Source: Rubrobacter sp. (GTDB lineage Bacteria; Actinomycetota; Rubrobacteria; Rubrobacterales; Rubrobacteraceae). From it: 6,943 bases of DNA. Under the pieces are notes generated by a model. That model was not told the DNA's origin, did not search any database, and worked only from the letters and a program-made list of their open reading frames with translations. A program made the position numbers and the translations under genes. The stretch's first letter is position 1, and each line of letters begins with the position of its first letter. Shown piece by piece: positions 1 to 5,477 of this stretch. The DNA lies in contig JADDPY010000129.1 in the NCBI GenBank assembly GCA_016781635.1, positions 1 to 6,943 of the forward strand, read 5' to 3'.

Positions 1-1368
1 GGTAGAGCTGACGACGTTCCCCTCCCCGTCGGCGACGACGTAGTGGGTGGTGTAACCCTGGGAGTTGGCCTGCGCGTTGTTGGCGGGTCCCGTGGGCGTG
101 TAGCCCGTCGGGGAGCACGATGCCGCGGAATCGACGGTGGTGAAAGGCTCGTAGGGGCTCGCGTAGTAAGGGCTCATGTTCGCTGCTTGCTCGGCCCAGT
201 AGTCCTCCGAGAGCAAGAGGTCGAACGGCGGGTCGGCGGCATACTCGCGCGCAGCCTGAGCGCCCTGCTTGGAGGTCTCGGTGAGGGCGTGGATGTAACC
301 GGAGGTGTTGTGGTCGGAGGGTGAGAGGTCGAAGCGGCTCATCACCCCGAGCCGGAGGAGCATGCCCCAGGAGGTGGAAGGCGGCGAGGCCGTGACTACC
401 TCGTTGCCGCGATAGTCGATGCTGATGGTGTCGAGCCACTCGGCGCGGTTGTCCCGGGTGTCTCCGAGGGTCAGGAAGCCGCCGCCTTCTTGCACGGTAG
501 AAGCCATCGCCTCGCCGAGGGCGCCGCCGTGAATGGTATCGGCGCCCTCGCGGGAGATGAGGCGGAGGGAGCCGGCGAGGTCTCGCTGGACGAGGGTTTC
601 TCCGGTCCCGAGCGGGACGCCGTCCCTGCCGTAGATCTCCCGGGCGTTTTCGGGGAAGGCCGGGTACTCCGAGCCGATCCAACCGGCCGTGACCCCGTCT
701 ATGGCGAAGCCGTCCTCGGCGTAGCTTATGGCGGGCTCGAAGAGACGGTCCCACCTCAGCTCGCCATACTCCTCGGAGAGCTTCTCCCAGGCGTCGACGT
801 TGGCGGGCGCCGAAACGGCCGGGGCGCCGCAGCGGTTGGCCTCGTACCCTGGCGTCGGCGGGCGGAAGATCGAGGGGTCGGTGCTCGCCGGGAAGCGGCT
901 CCCGGCGTCGAGGTAGCGCGTCTCCCCCTCCTCGGCGTCGTAGACGACGAGGGCACCGTAGCCGCCGGCCCCGCTCATCATCGGCTCGACGACGTTGAGG
1001 GCGGCGGCGACCGCGACCGCCGCATCGAAGGCGTTGCCGCCGTCGGCGAGGACCTCGAGCCCGGCCTCCGTGGCGAGCGGGTGGGCGGAGCTGACCATGC
1101 CGTTGCCGCCAACGGCCGGGACATCCGGCGTGTTAACGGTCGCCTCTACCGCCGGTTTCTCCGGGGGCTGCGTCTCGGCGACGGTGGTGGGGGCCGTGGG
1201 CTCCGGGGTAGTGGCACCGGTCGCACCGCCGATCGTAGCACCGGCTGTAGAGGTGGTCTCCCCCGTCTTCTCGTCCCCCCGGGAAGCATCCTCGGGTGCC
1301 ACGGAGCCGGCGCCTCCGCAAGAACTCAGGAGGCCAAGGAACAGCAGGATGGTGAGCATCTTCCTCAA
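1..1368 (-). CDS. ggt: Gamma-glutamyltransferase precursor, lipoprotein type (3' end outside window)
   Basis: This Ntn-hydrolase precursor hydrolyses or transfers the gamma-glutamyl group of glutathione and related compounds outside the membrane. 456 codons are visible, against roughly 550-600 for the family, so the small subunit is mostly missing. Residues 1-17 form a lipoprotein signal: charged MRKM, a hydrophobic run, and lipobox LSSC with Cys17. Residues about 20-80 are a Thr/Pro/Ala/Gly-rich linker. The family core begins near MVSSAHPLATEAG (91-103), followed by LADGGNAFDAA (107-117) and VVEPMMSGAGGYG (126-138). An Arg in LDAGSRFPA (about 158) may be the glutamate-carboxylate ligand. The autoprocessing nucleophile is the first Thr of TTHY (about Thr440, positions 49-51). 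The TTG start at 1368 is chosen over ATG 1359 because GGGAG lies 8 bases upstream of it and it supplies the Arg-Lys n-region; an in-frame stop lies just upstream at 1387-1389. The gene diverges from the small gene at 1545. Family assignment is very sure. Confidence 0.95.
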   Translation of the reverse strand, partial: MRKMLTILLFLGLLSSCGGAGSVAPEDASRGDEKTGETTSTAGATIGGATGATTPEPTAPTTVAETQPPEKPAVEATVNTPDVPAVGGNGMVSSAHPLATEAGLEVLADGGNAFDAAVAVAAALNVVEPMMSGAGGYGALVVYDAEEGETRYLDAGSRFPASTDPSIFRPPTPGYEANRCGAPAVSAPANVDAWEKLSEEYGELRWDRLFEPAISYAEDGFAIDGVTAGWIGSEYPAFPENAREIYGRDGVPLGTGETLVQRDLAGSLRLISREGADTIHGGALGEAMASTVQEGGGFLTLGDTRDNRAEWLDTISIDYRGNEVVTASPPSTSWGMLLRLGVMSRFDLSPSDHNTSGYIHALTETSKQGAQAAREYAADPPFDLLLSEDYWAEQAANMSPYYASPYEPFTTVDSAASCSPTGYTPTGPANNAQANSQGYTTHYVVADGEGNVVSST

Positions 1369-1376
1369 GGTGCGCG

Positions 1377-1381
1377 CTCCC
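1377..1381 (-). promoter_or_regulatory. Shine-Dalgarno deciding the TTG start of ggt
   Basis: On the minus strand GGGAG lies 8 bases before TTG 1368. The alternative ATG at 1359 has only a GAGG that sits 3 bases away, which is too close. The TTG start also gives the signal peptide its positive residues. Confidence 0.55.
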
Positions 1382-1436
1382 GGGTGTTAGTGTGTTTTGT
1401 CTTGCATGTTGTCCCCCCTCGCGCGGGGCACGGCTA

Positions 1437-1442
1437 GTTATA
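1437..1442 (-). promoter_or_regulatory. Candidate -10 box of ggt promoter
   Basis: Minus strand TATAAC lies about 70 bases before the ggt start, in the only AT-rich patch of the divergent intergenic region. I cannot find a good -35 hexamer at 16-18 bases, so this is a weak call. A short CCCC/GGGG hairpin (1415-1428) would lie in the resulting leader RNA. Confidence 0.3.
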
Positions 1443-1544
1443 TCTCACCGTTCGCATAACTCCGTATCGTCGCCGTCGCGGGTTGCGTTGTAGACTTGGG
1501 CGCCGAACGGCCGACACGTTTCTAACAAGAGGATCGAGGAAAAG

Positions 1545-1832
1545 ATGGCAGATCGCGCGACGAAGGAGCGCAAGCTGATGGCCCTGATGGTCAACGATCT
1601 CGGTATCGTGGACATCGAGGAGACGGAGATGAAGAAGATGAACGAGGAGGTGCGCGGGCTCTCGGACGAGGATCTCGACGGGACGCTAGCCTCCCGCCTG
1701 GACCTGGCGGACCCGACTGACGAGGACGCCCTGGACTATGCTCTGGCCGGCGTCCAGGAGCCCGAGCGGCTCTCCGAAGGCTTCACCGGCGCCCCCAACA
1801 TGAGCCACGAGGCCCGGCCCGAGGAGCGCTAG
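1545..1832 (+). CDS. Small acidic protein of unknown function
   Basis: A 95-residue soluble protein I do not recognise. It starts basic (MADRATKERK), then becomes strongly acidic with a predicted helical stretch (about residues 20-60, containing VDIEETEMKKMNEEV and LSDEDLDGTL). It ends in a Pro/Gly/Glu-rich, probably disordered tail. There are no cysteines, signal peptide or membrane segment. The ATG is preceded by GAGG with a 5-base spacing (1536-1539), and third positions are G/C-rich, which supports real coding. It diverges from the gamma-glutamyltransferase gene and is followed by a 105-base gap before the sulfotransferase gene on the same strand. The opposite-strand open frames here are shadows. 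The role is unknown. Confidence 0.75.
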   Translation: MADRATKERKLMALMVNDLGIVDIEETEMKKMNEEVRGLSDEDLDGTLASRLDLADPTDEDALDYALAGVQEPERLSEGFTGAPNMSHEARPEER

Positions 1833-1937
1833 AGCTTTCGACCTTGGTGTCTGCGCCGTCATATCCGTCGGCGAGTCGAAGTTTAAAGGGCGAGAAGTAA
1901 CGGCAAATACCCCTTCGGCGATAGATCGAGGGGGCAT
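1833..1937 (+). promoter_or_regulatory. 5' leader with possible SD-masking hairpin before sulfotransferase
   Basis: A short intergenic region. CCCC-TCG (1910-1913 plus 1915-1917, T1914 bulged) can pair with CGA-GGGG (1927-1933). This leaves a 9-base loop and buries the GAGGGG Shine-Dalgarno that serves the TTG start at 1938. No convincing -35/-10 pair is visible; TTTAAA (1882-1887) followed 17 bases later by AAATAC is a poor match. The hairpin is a prediction by eye. Confidence 0.3.
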
Positions 1938-2675
1938 TTGAGCATACGGGTAATCGGGGCTGGCTTCGGGAGGACGGGGACGACTTCCCTGGAGGCCGCG
2001 CTGGAGGAGTTGGGCTTCGGCCCATGCTACAGCATGGCCAGCTCGCTAGAGAGCCCGGAGCACGCCGAGGCGTGGGACGCGGCAACCCGGAACAAGCCCG
2101 TGAACTGGAAGGGCTTACTGAACGGTTACCGCTCGGCCCTGGACTGGCCGGCCGCCTCCTTTTACGCGGAGCTCATACAGGCGTACCCGGAGGCGAAGGT
2201 GATCCTCACGGTTCGCGACCCCGAGGACTGGTACGAGAGCACCATGAACACCATCTACGGGGTTCCGAAGTCCGTCTACGCCTCACCCGTCCTTTCCCTG
2301 CTGAGCCTCTTCGCGCCCCGGACGAGGTGTGCCACCCGGATAACAGAAGGTGTGATCTGGGAGGGCACCTTCTCGGGCCGATTCAAGGACAGGGAGTACG
2401 CCATAGGCGTCTTCGAACGCCACATCGAGGAGGTCAAGCAGCGCGTCCCCCCCGAGAAGCTCCTGGTCTACAGCGTGAAGCAAGGCTGGGGACCCCTCTG
2501 CGAGTTCCTCGGCGTCCAAGAACCTGTATGCAAACCCTTCCACCACCTCAACGACAAGAAATCCTTTCTGAGCCAGGTCAGGCGCCGCTTCGTGCTCCCC
2601 ATAGCCGTCCCAATCGTTGGCCTCGTACTGGTGCGTTTGAGCATTCGCGCGCACCAGCTTCTAAAGAAGGGCTAG
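1938..2675 (+). CDS. PAPS-dependent sulfotransferase family protein with C-terminal membrane anchor
   Basis: A 245-residue protein of the sulfotransferase superfamily, of the compact Sulfotransfer_4-like type. It would transfer sulfate from PAPS to a hydroxyl or amine of an unknown acceptor. The 5'-phosphosulfate loop is GAGFGRTGTTSLEAAL (7-22). The 3'-phosphate motif is VILTVRDPEDWYEST (88-102), with Arg93 and Ser101 in the classic eight-residue spacing. A further block, KLLVYSVKQGWGPLCEFLG (174-192), matches the late conserved segment in which the protein commits to the KxGW-PLC-FL pattern. Residues about 218-236 (LPIAVPIVGLVLVRLSI core) form one hydrophobic segment followed by a Lys-rich end, so the protein may be tail-anchored with its active site in the cytoplasm. 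The TTG start is set by GAGGGGG a few bases upstream. Some such proteins are misnamed as NAD-dependent epimerases because of the glycine-rich N-terminus. Family call is firm; substrate unknown. Confidence 0.88.
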   Translation: MSIRVIGAGFGRTGTTSLEAALEELGFGPCYSMASSLESPEHAEAWDAATRNKPVNWKGLLNGYRSALDWPAASFYAELIQAYPEAKVILTVRDPEDWYESTMNTIYGVPKSVYASPVLSLLSLFAPRTRCATRITEGVIWEGTFSGRFKDREYAIGVFERHIEEVKQRVPPEKLLVYSVKQGWGPLCEFLGVQEPVCKPFHHLNDKKSFLSQVRRRFVLPIAVPIVGLVLVRLSIRAHQLLKKG

Positions 2676-2692
2676 AAGCCGGTCAGGCTTCT
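2674..2692. terminator. Hairpin between converging genes, candidate bidirectional terminator
   Basis: AGAAGCC (2674-2680), loop GGTCA, GGCTTCT (2686-2692) form a perfect 7-bp stem. It overlaps the stop of the sulfotransferase gene (2673-2675), and its loop holds the stop of the opposing gene (2683-2685). Downstream on the plus strand is CGTTCTCC and on the minus strand AGCCCTTCTTT. The T-tracts are imperfect, so termination efficiency is uncertain. Confidence 0.4.
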
Positions 2693-2883
2693 CGTTCTCC
2701 GAGCCGCCGCTCCAGCTCCCTAACACGGGCCTCTAGCTCGGCGATGCAGGCGTTCTTCTCGCGGTTCTTCCGGCGCCAGCGGTTACGTATCTTCTTCTCG
2801 AAGGCGACCGAGGACTTCAACACCTCGCGGTAGCGCGCCTCGATCTCGGCCTTTTCCCTTCTCAGGCGTTCCTCTTCTCCCAC
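2683..2883 (-). CDS. Small basic coiled-coil protein of unknown function
   Basis: About 66 residues if started at GTG 2883. The open frame extends to TTG 2943 (86 residues), with another TTG at 2892. I prefer a shorter start because the extra 5' part has poorer G/C bias at third positions and carries a candidate -10 box (2929-2934). No start has a good Shine-Dalgarno. The protein is more than half charged. A helical segment (GEEERLRREKAEIEARYREV) is followed by a basic patch (KKIRNRWRRKNREK, 30-43). Then comes a heptad-patterned end, IAELEARVRELERRL (47-61), with Ile, Leu, Val, Leu, Leu at a/d positions. One Cys sits between patch and zipper. The architecture suggests a dimerising nucleic-acid-binding protein, but no known family is recognised. 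It converges on the sulfotransferase gene with 7 bp between the stops. Confidence 0.55.
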   Translation of the reverse strand: MGEEERLRREKAEIEARYREVLKSSVAFEKKIRNRWRRKNREKNACIAELEARVRELERRLGEREA

Positions 2884-2924
2884 GGTCCGCAAGTGTACAC
2901 GAAGGAGGCCCGTTGCCGATCGTC

Positions 2925-2947
2925 GGCGTTTATAGGGAAACAACGCC
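2925..2947. promoter_or_regulatory. Palindrome over candidate -10 box in divergent intergenic region
   Basis: GGCGTT (2925-2930) and AACGCC (2942-2947) are perfect 6-base arms around an AT-rich centre. On the minus strand TATAAA (2934 to 2929) overlaps one arm and could be the -10 box for the coiled-coil gene. The layout resembles an operator placed on a promoter, but no -35 is evident and the call is tentative. Confidence 0.3.
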
Positions 2948-2967
2948 GGGGATAAACATCAAGTCAA

Positions 2968-2983
2968 GCTTAGTCATGTAAGC
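2968..2983 (+). promoter_or_regulatory. Imperfect palindrome upstream of the 107-residue gene
   Basis: GCTTA (2968-2972) and TAAGC (2979-2983) flank a 6-base centre inside the most AT-rich stretch between the divergent genes (about 2950-3000). This is where the promoter of the gene at 3008 should lie. I cannot name a convincing -35/-10 pair. It is a possible regulator site or chance symmetry. Confidence 0.2.
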
Positions 2984-2995
2984 ATATCGTGAAAT

Positions 2996-3001
2996 AGGAG
3001 G
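2996..3001 (+). promoter_or_regulatory. Strong Shine-Dalgarno for GTG start at 3008
   Basis: AGGAGG lies 6 bases before the GTG codon. It fixes the start of the 107-residue protein despite the non-ATG codon. Confidence 0.7.
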
Positions 3002-3007
3002 AAGATC

Positions 3008-3331
3008 GTGGCCTACAGCGTAATCGTCTGGCTCGTTGATCCCGGCAAGCACCCGCAGCAGGACATGGAAGAAGAGCGGGCCTCCACTGGCCGCGACCAG
3101 GCCCCCGGTGCGCACACGGGCTCCACGATGGGGTACTCTGTTCCAAGGATGAGGTACGGAGTCTACGAGACCCAGCAGGACGCGGAGAGCGCCCTCTCGG
3201 AGATCTCCGACTCACTGCAACAGAACAGGCCCTTGCGCATTACTTCTCAGGCAAGCAGGCAGTGGCTCCTCCCCGCTGACAGGGTGCATTACGTGGTCTG
3301 CGAAGAGGTCGCGCGCCCGAAGGACCAGTAG
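3008..3331 (+). CDS. Conserved-looking hypothetical protein, 107 residues
   Basis: Function not recognised. The protein is soluble, with no signal peptide or membrane segment. The N-terminal strand-like YSVIVWLVDPG (3-13) is followed by a polar Gly/Thr-rich middle (about 20-42). A block RMRYGVYETQQDAESALSEI (48-67) reads as strand plus amphipathic helix. The protein ends with PLRI, WLLPADRVHYVVCEEVARP (86-104), another strand-rich segment. The strand-helix-strand rhythm suggests a small alpha/beta (ferredoxin-like) fold, which is only an inference. The GTG start has AGGAGG at 6 bases. The gene ends with tandem TAG stops and is followed within about 30 bases by a strong terminator, so it looks monocistronic, transcribed from the divergent region at 2884-3007. 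The opposite-strand frame over the same bases reads as Arg/Ser-rich low-complexity shadow. Confidence 0.8.
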   Translation: MAYSVIVWLVDPGKHPQQDMEEERASTGRDQAPGAHTGSTMGYSVPRMRYGVYETQQDAESALSEISDSLQQNRPLRITSQASRQWLLPADRVHYVVCEEVARPKDQ

Positions 3332-3361
3332 TAGCGTAAGGAAGACCCCAGGAAACAAAAG

Positions 3362-3402
3362 TCGGGAGCCTCTCCCCGCCCGGAGACGCTCCCGATTTCT
3401 CT
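3362..3402. terminator. Strong nested bidirectional rho-independent terminator
   Basis: An outer stem TCGGGAGC/GCTCCCGA (3362-3369 with 3388-3395, 8 bp) encloses an inner stem TCTCC/GGAGA (3371-3375 with 3382-3386) around the loop CCGCCC, with one C-C mismatch between the stems. On the plus strand it is followed by TTTCTCTATT. On the minus strand it is followed by CTTTTGTTT. It therefore ends the 107-residue gene rightward and the hydrolase operon leftward. Confidence 0.85.
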
Positions 3403-3440
3403 ATTATATCAGGCATTGCAGTCAAAACGTCCCCGACGAG

Positions 3441-3495
3441 AGCGGGCTTTAGATCAGCTCGCTATGACCGCTGGGCGGAACTTATAAAGCCCGCT
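3441..3495. repeat. 11-bp perfect inverted repeat spanning the alpha/beta hydrolase stop
   Basis: AGCGGGCTTTA (3441-3451) and TAAAGCCCGCT (3485-3495) are perfect reverse complements separated by 33 bases that contain the hydrolase stop codon. In the leftward transcript this would fold into a long-looped hairpin before the true terminator. No T-tract follows, so it is unlikely to be a terminator itself. mRNA 3'-end protection or chance are possible. Confidence 0.5.
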
Positions 3496-4400
3496 GTTTC
3501 GGCCGCGAAAGGCTCGAATAGCATCGTATAGTGCGTCGTGCCGGGCACCACGGTTTCCGAGCCGAGATCCAACACCCCGCTCATAGCGTCACGGGTTTCG
3601 TCAGATATGAGCGGCGCGGTCCCCGGGAAGAAGCCTTCCGCGGCACGTACCAGGGCGACCGGGCACGAGATGCCCTTCATCTCTTCGAGGGTCGGTGCTT
3701 CGGATGAAACGGAATCCGAGTCCTCACGCGCCGCGTCTATCGAAGCCTTGGGTTGGTAGCCACCTTCTACTTCTTGCAGGTCATAGCGGTAGTAATCGGC
3801 GAGGTCGGGCGGCAGGTCGTCGTAGGTGAGGTTCTGGTTCGGGAACCAGAAGTTCAGGTAAGCCTCCGGCGTTTCGAAGACCATGTCGAGACGGCGGAAG
3901 GCCCGTTCCAGGCCCTCGTTTATGGCCGCGGCAGCCGCCTCGTCGGGCTCGTCCTCCGGGCGCGGCCAGCCGCCGTCGAGCAAGACGAGGGCCGAGACGC
4001 GGTCAGGGTGGAGCAGGGCTAACTTCAGGGCCACGAAGGCGCCCATGGAGTGGCCGCAGATCAGGCCGCGCTCGATGTCGAGATGGTCGAGGGTGCGGAT
4101 CACGTCCTCCACGTGCGCGTTCATCCCGTAGTTGTCCGGGGGCGGCTTCTCGGAGTCACCCCGTCCGCGGAGATCCAGGGCGACCATGCCGTCCGGGTGC
4201 GCGAGATGGCGCGCTACCGCGTTGAAAGCATGGTGCTGGGCGGTGATACCGTGCAGGGCGAGGATGGGGTTCGCCCCCTCCCCCACGCGGCCATACGCCA
4301 GTTCCAACTCTCCCGGCACATTGCCACTCTCCCATGGGCTCCCGTTCATAGGATGGGCATTATAGGGAAGTGCGGCGGGTATTGCGTGATCCTGGTGCAT
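3462..4400 (-). CDS. Alpha/beta-fold hydrolase (esterase/lipase-like)
   Basis: A 312-residue cytoplasmic alpha/beta hydrolase; substrate unknown, an ester or similar acyl bond is likely. The oxyanion-region motif ALHGITAQ (48-55) is followed by ALDLRGRGDSEKP (74-86). The nucleophile elbow is GHSMGA (116-121) with Ser118. After the strand ALVLLDGG (137-144) comes a helical cap (about 150-215), and the catalytic His is His290 in GTTHYTML. The acid is not certain: the usual position after strand 7 (VALVRAAEG, 248-256) lacks an Asp, so Asp142 after strand 6 may serve. The start is uncertain. ATG 4400 lies 6 bp after the SGNH gene's stop, with GGAG far upstream. GTG 4319 has GGGAGAG at good spacing and begins right at the domain. 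ATG 4349 has TATAAT just before it. It is the last gene of the leftward operon. Confidence 0.9.
   Translation of the reverse strand: MHQDHAIPAALPYNAHPMNGSPWESGNVPGELELAYGRVGEGANPILALHGITAQHHAFNAVARHLAHPDGMVALDLRGRGDSEKPPPDNYGMNAHVEDVIRTLDHLDIERGLICGHSMGAFVALKLALLHPDRVSALVLLDGGWPRPEDEPDEAAAAAINEGLERAFRRLDMVFETPEAYLNFWFPNQNLTYDDLPPDLADYYRYDLQEVEGGYQPKASIDAAREDSDSVSSEAPTLEEMKGISCPVALVRAAEGFFPGTAPLISDETRDAMSGVLDLGSETVVPGTTHYTMLFEPFAAETAGFISSAQRS
4359..4364 (-). promoter_or_regulatory. Consensus TATAAT near internal start of the alpha/beta hydrolase
   Basis: A perfect TATAAT on the minus strand lies inside the 5' end of the hydrolase frame, 9 bases before in-frame ATG 4349. It could drive an internal, nearly leaderless transcript of the last gene. 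No -35 match is seen at 16-18 bases, so it could be chance. Confidence 0.3.
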
Positions 4401-4406
4401 GTTTCG

Positions 4407-5033
4407 CTACTGGAGCATCTCCTTTGCCCTCGCCCCTACTTCGCGCCCTATCTTCTCGTGCTCGCTCGCCTCGAAGTGAACGCCGTCGAGGTCGCTGACG
4501 GAGACGAGCCCGGCGAGGTCCAGGAGGCCGCATCGGTACTTGTCGGCGACCCGCGCGTAGTGTTTGGAGAAACCCCGAGACTTTTCCAGAGCGCCCTCGA
4601 ACATCTCGTCCGAGTCGCCGAGCTCGCCCACCGGCGGCGGGGCCAGCAGGAGGACCACGGGCGCGCCTCCGGCCGGGCCGGTGGCGCTCTTCTGTACGGT
4701 CTCGACCAGGGCTCCCGCGCCGTCCGCTATGTCCGAGGCGGAGACCCCGAGGCGCGCCTTGAGGTCGTTTACCCCGAGCGCGATGACGACGAGGTCGAGG
4801 GGCGCGTGGGACTCCAGGCAGGGGATGAGGTACTCGCGCCCGTTTCTGTATGCGTCTATCGGATCGTCCCAGACCGTGGTCCGCCCGTTGAGGCCCTCCT
4901 CGATCACTTGGTACCCGTCGCCGAGCTCCCGGGCGAACACCCCGGGCCAGCGCTCCTCGCGCTCGAAACGCCCCCCCGTCACAGGGTCGTAACCCCAGGT
5001 GTTCGAGTCACCGTAGCATAGGATGGTCTTCAC
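4407..5033 (-). CDS. SGNH-family esterase/acyltransferase, MsAcT/arylesterase-like
   Basis: A 208-residue GDSL/SGNH hydrolase, close in layout to the Mycobacterium smegmatis acyltransferase MsAcT and rhizobial arylesterases; it would hydrolyse or transfer short acyl groups on small alcohols. Block I is CYGDSNTWGYDP with nucleophile Ser10. EEGLNGRTT (45-53) is block II with the oxyanion residues. ALGVNDLKARLG (85-96) is block III with Asn89. DGVHF (183-187) is block V with Asp183 and His186. No signal peptide is seen, so it is cytoplasmic like MsAcT. The GTG start is well supported by AAGGAGG 7 bases upstream. The alpha/beta hydrolase start follows 6 bp after its stop, so the two are probably cotranscribed and translationally coupled. 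The upstream neighbour is the broken cupin gene. Full length and intact. Confidence 0.93.
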   Translation of the reverse strand: MKTILCYGDSNTWGYDPVTGGRFEREERWPGVFARELGDGYQVIEEGLNGRTTVWDDPIDAYRNGREYLIPCLESHAPLDLVVIALGVNDLKARLGVSASDIADGAGALVETVQKSATGPAGGAPVVLLLAPPPVGELGDSDEMFEGALEKSRGFSKHYARVADKYRCGLLDLAGLVSVSDLDGVHFEASEHEKIGREVGARAKEMLQ

Positions 5034-5143
5034 GAAAGCGCCTCCTTCGTCTTACCCCGGCCGAACAGGAACGCAAGATACAACGTCCTTGCGCGGTTCG
5101 CCTCCGCGAGACGGTTCAGAGATCGTGGTGCCGGGACCGGCAT
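5030..5143 (-). CDS. Possible small ORF (37 residues) ending in a GTGA overlap with the SGNH gene
   Basis: In the third minus-strand frame, an ATG inside the cupin 3' end (5143) opens 37 codons ending RTLYLAFLFGRGKTKEALS. Its TGA stop overlaps the GTG start of the SGNH gene (GTGA), a typical coupled-gene junction. The segment is G/C-rich at third positions, has a short hydrophobic stretch and a Lys-rich end, and fills the otherwise empty 82-base gap between cupin stop and SGNH start. It lacks a good Shine-Dalgarno. It may be a tiny gene, a C-terminal extension of the cupin lost by a second frame break, or chance. I do not recognise it. Confidence 0.25.
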   Translation of the reverse strand: MPVPAPRSLNRLAEANRARTLYLAFLFGRGKTKEALS

Positions 5144-5471
5144 ACCTGGAGCAGACCCCGGCGGCGGTGTACGGTGAGGTACGCGAAGTCCGCGGAGTCG
5201 CTCCTCTTCGAGCGCATTACCCCCTTGGGGACGAGGACGACCACGCCCGCCCGCAGTCCGTAGCAGCGCCCCTGTACCGCGACGCTGCCAACGCCGGATA
5301 CCCCGACGATCAGCACGTCCACCTCCCCGTTCACGTGCTCGCCCACGCCCTCCCCCGCCGGAAATCGCACCAGGTTGGCGTTGAGGTCTTCGCTTCCCAA
5401 AAGGGTCCACAGCGCACCTGCGCCCCGTCCCGGAGGCTTTCGTAGAGGTCTATCGACTCGGCTTCACTCAT
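5116..5471 (-). pseudogene. Small cupin-domain protein gene with a one-base frame break
   Basis: Read from ATG 5471, the frame gives MSEAESIDLYESLRDGAQV, then degenerates. From about 5415, the frame one base over gives ALWTLLGSEDLNANLVRF and a complete single cupin domain to the stop at 5116. Supplying one base after codon 19 (5415-5417) yields a natural 118-residue protein. Cupin motif 1 is reduced: GEHVNGEVDVLIVGVSG (44-60) has one His and an acidic residue rather than the full HxH...E metal set. Motif 2 lies near LRAGVVVLVPKG (73-84). The protein ends FAYLTVHRRRGLLQV plus a short tail. Without repair, the domain frame has an upstream stop and only an unsupported TTG at 5400. Cupins of this size are often sugar/acid-binding or regulatory partners of catabolic enzymes. 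Either a recent pseudogene or a sequencing/assembly error; the cause cannot be told from one sequence. Confidence 0.75.
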
Positions 5472-5477
5472 GCGGGG

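Noticed and set aside
490..1437. Long plus-strand open frame of 315 codons
   Set aside because: It is antisense to the gamma-glutamyltransferase gene, whose motifs are unmistakable. The translation is Gly/Arg/Val-rich without family features, as expected from high-GC shadow frames.
2024..2833. Plus-strand open frame of 269 codons overlapping the sulfotransferase
   Set aside because: It is a Pro/Arg-rich shifted frame of the sulfotransferase gene, which carries both PAPS-binding motifs in the correct frame.
3362..3402. Small RNA or attenuator instead of a terminator
   Set aside because: The structure sits downstream of converging gene ends and has T-tracts on both sides, which is fully explained as a bidirectional terminator.
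4050..5021. Long plus-strand open frame of 323 codons
   Set aside because: It lies antisense across the 5' end of the alpha/beta hydrolase and nearly all of the SGNH gene, both with complete catalytic motifs. No protein-like motifs in this frame.
5410..5430. Programmed ribosomal frameshifting in the cupin gene
   Set aside because: No slippery heptamer or downstream structure stands out at the junction. A simple one-base loss or sequencing error explains the data better.
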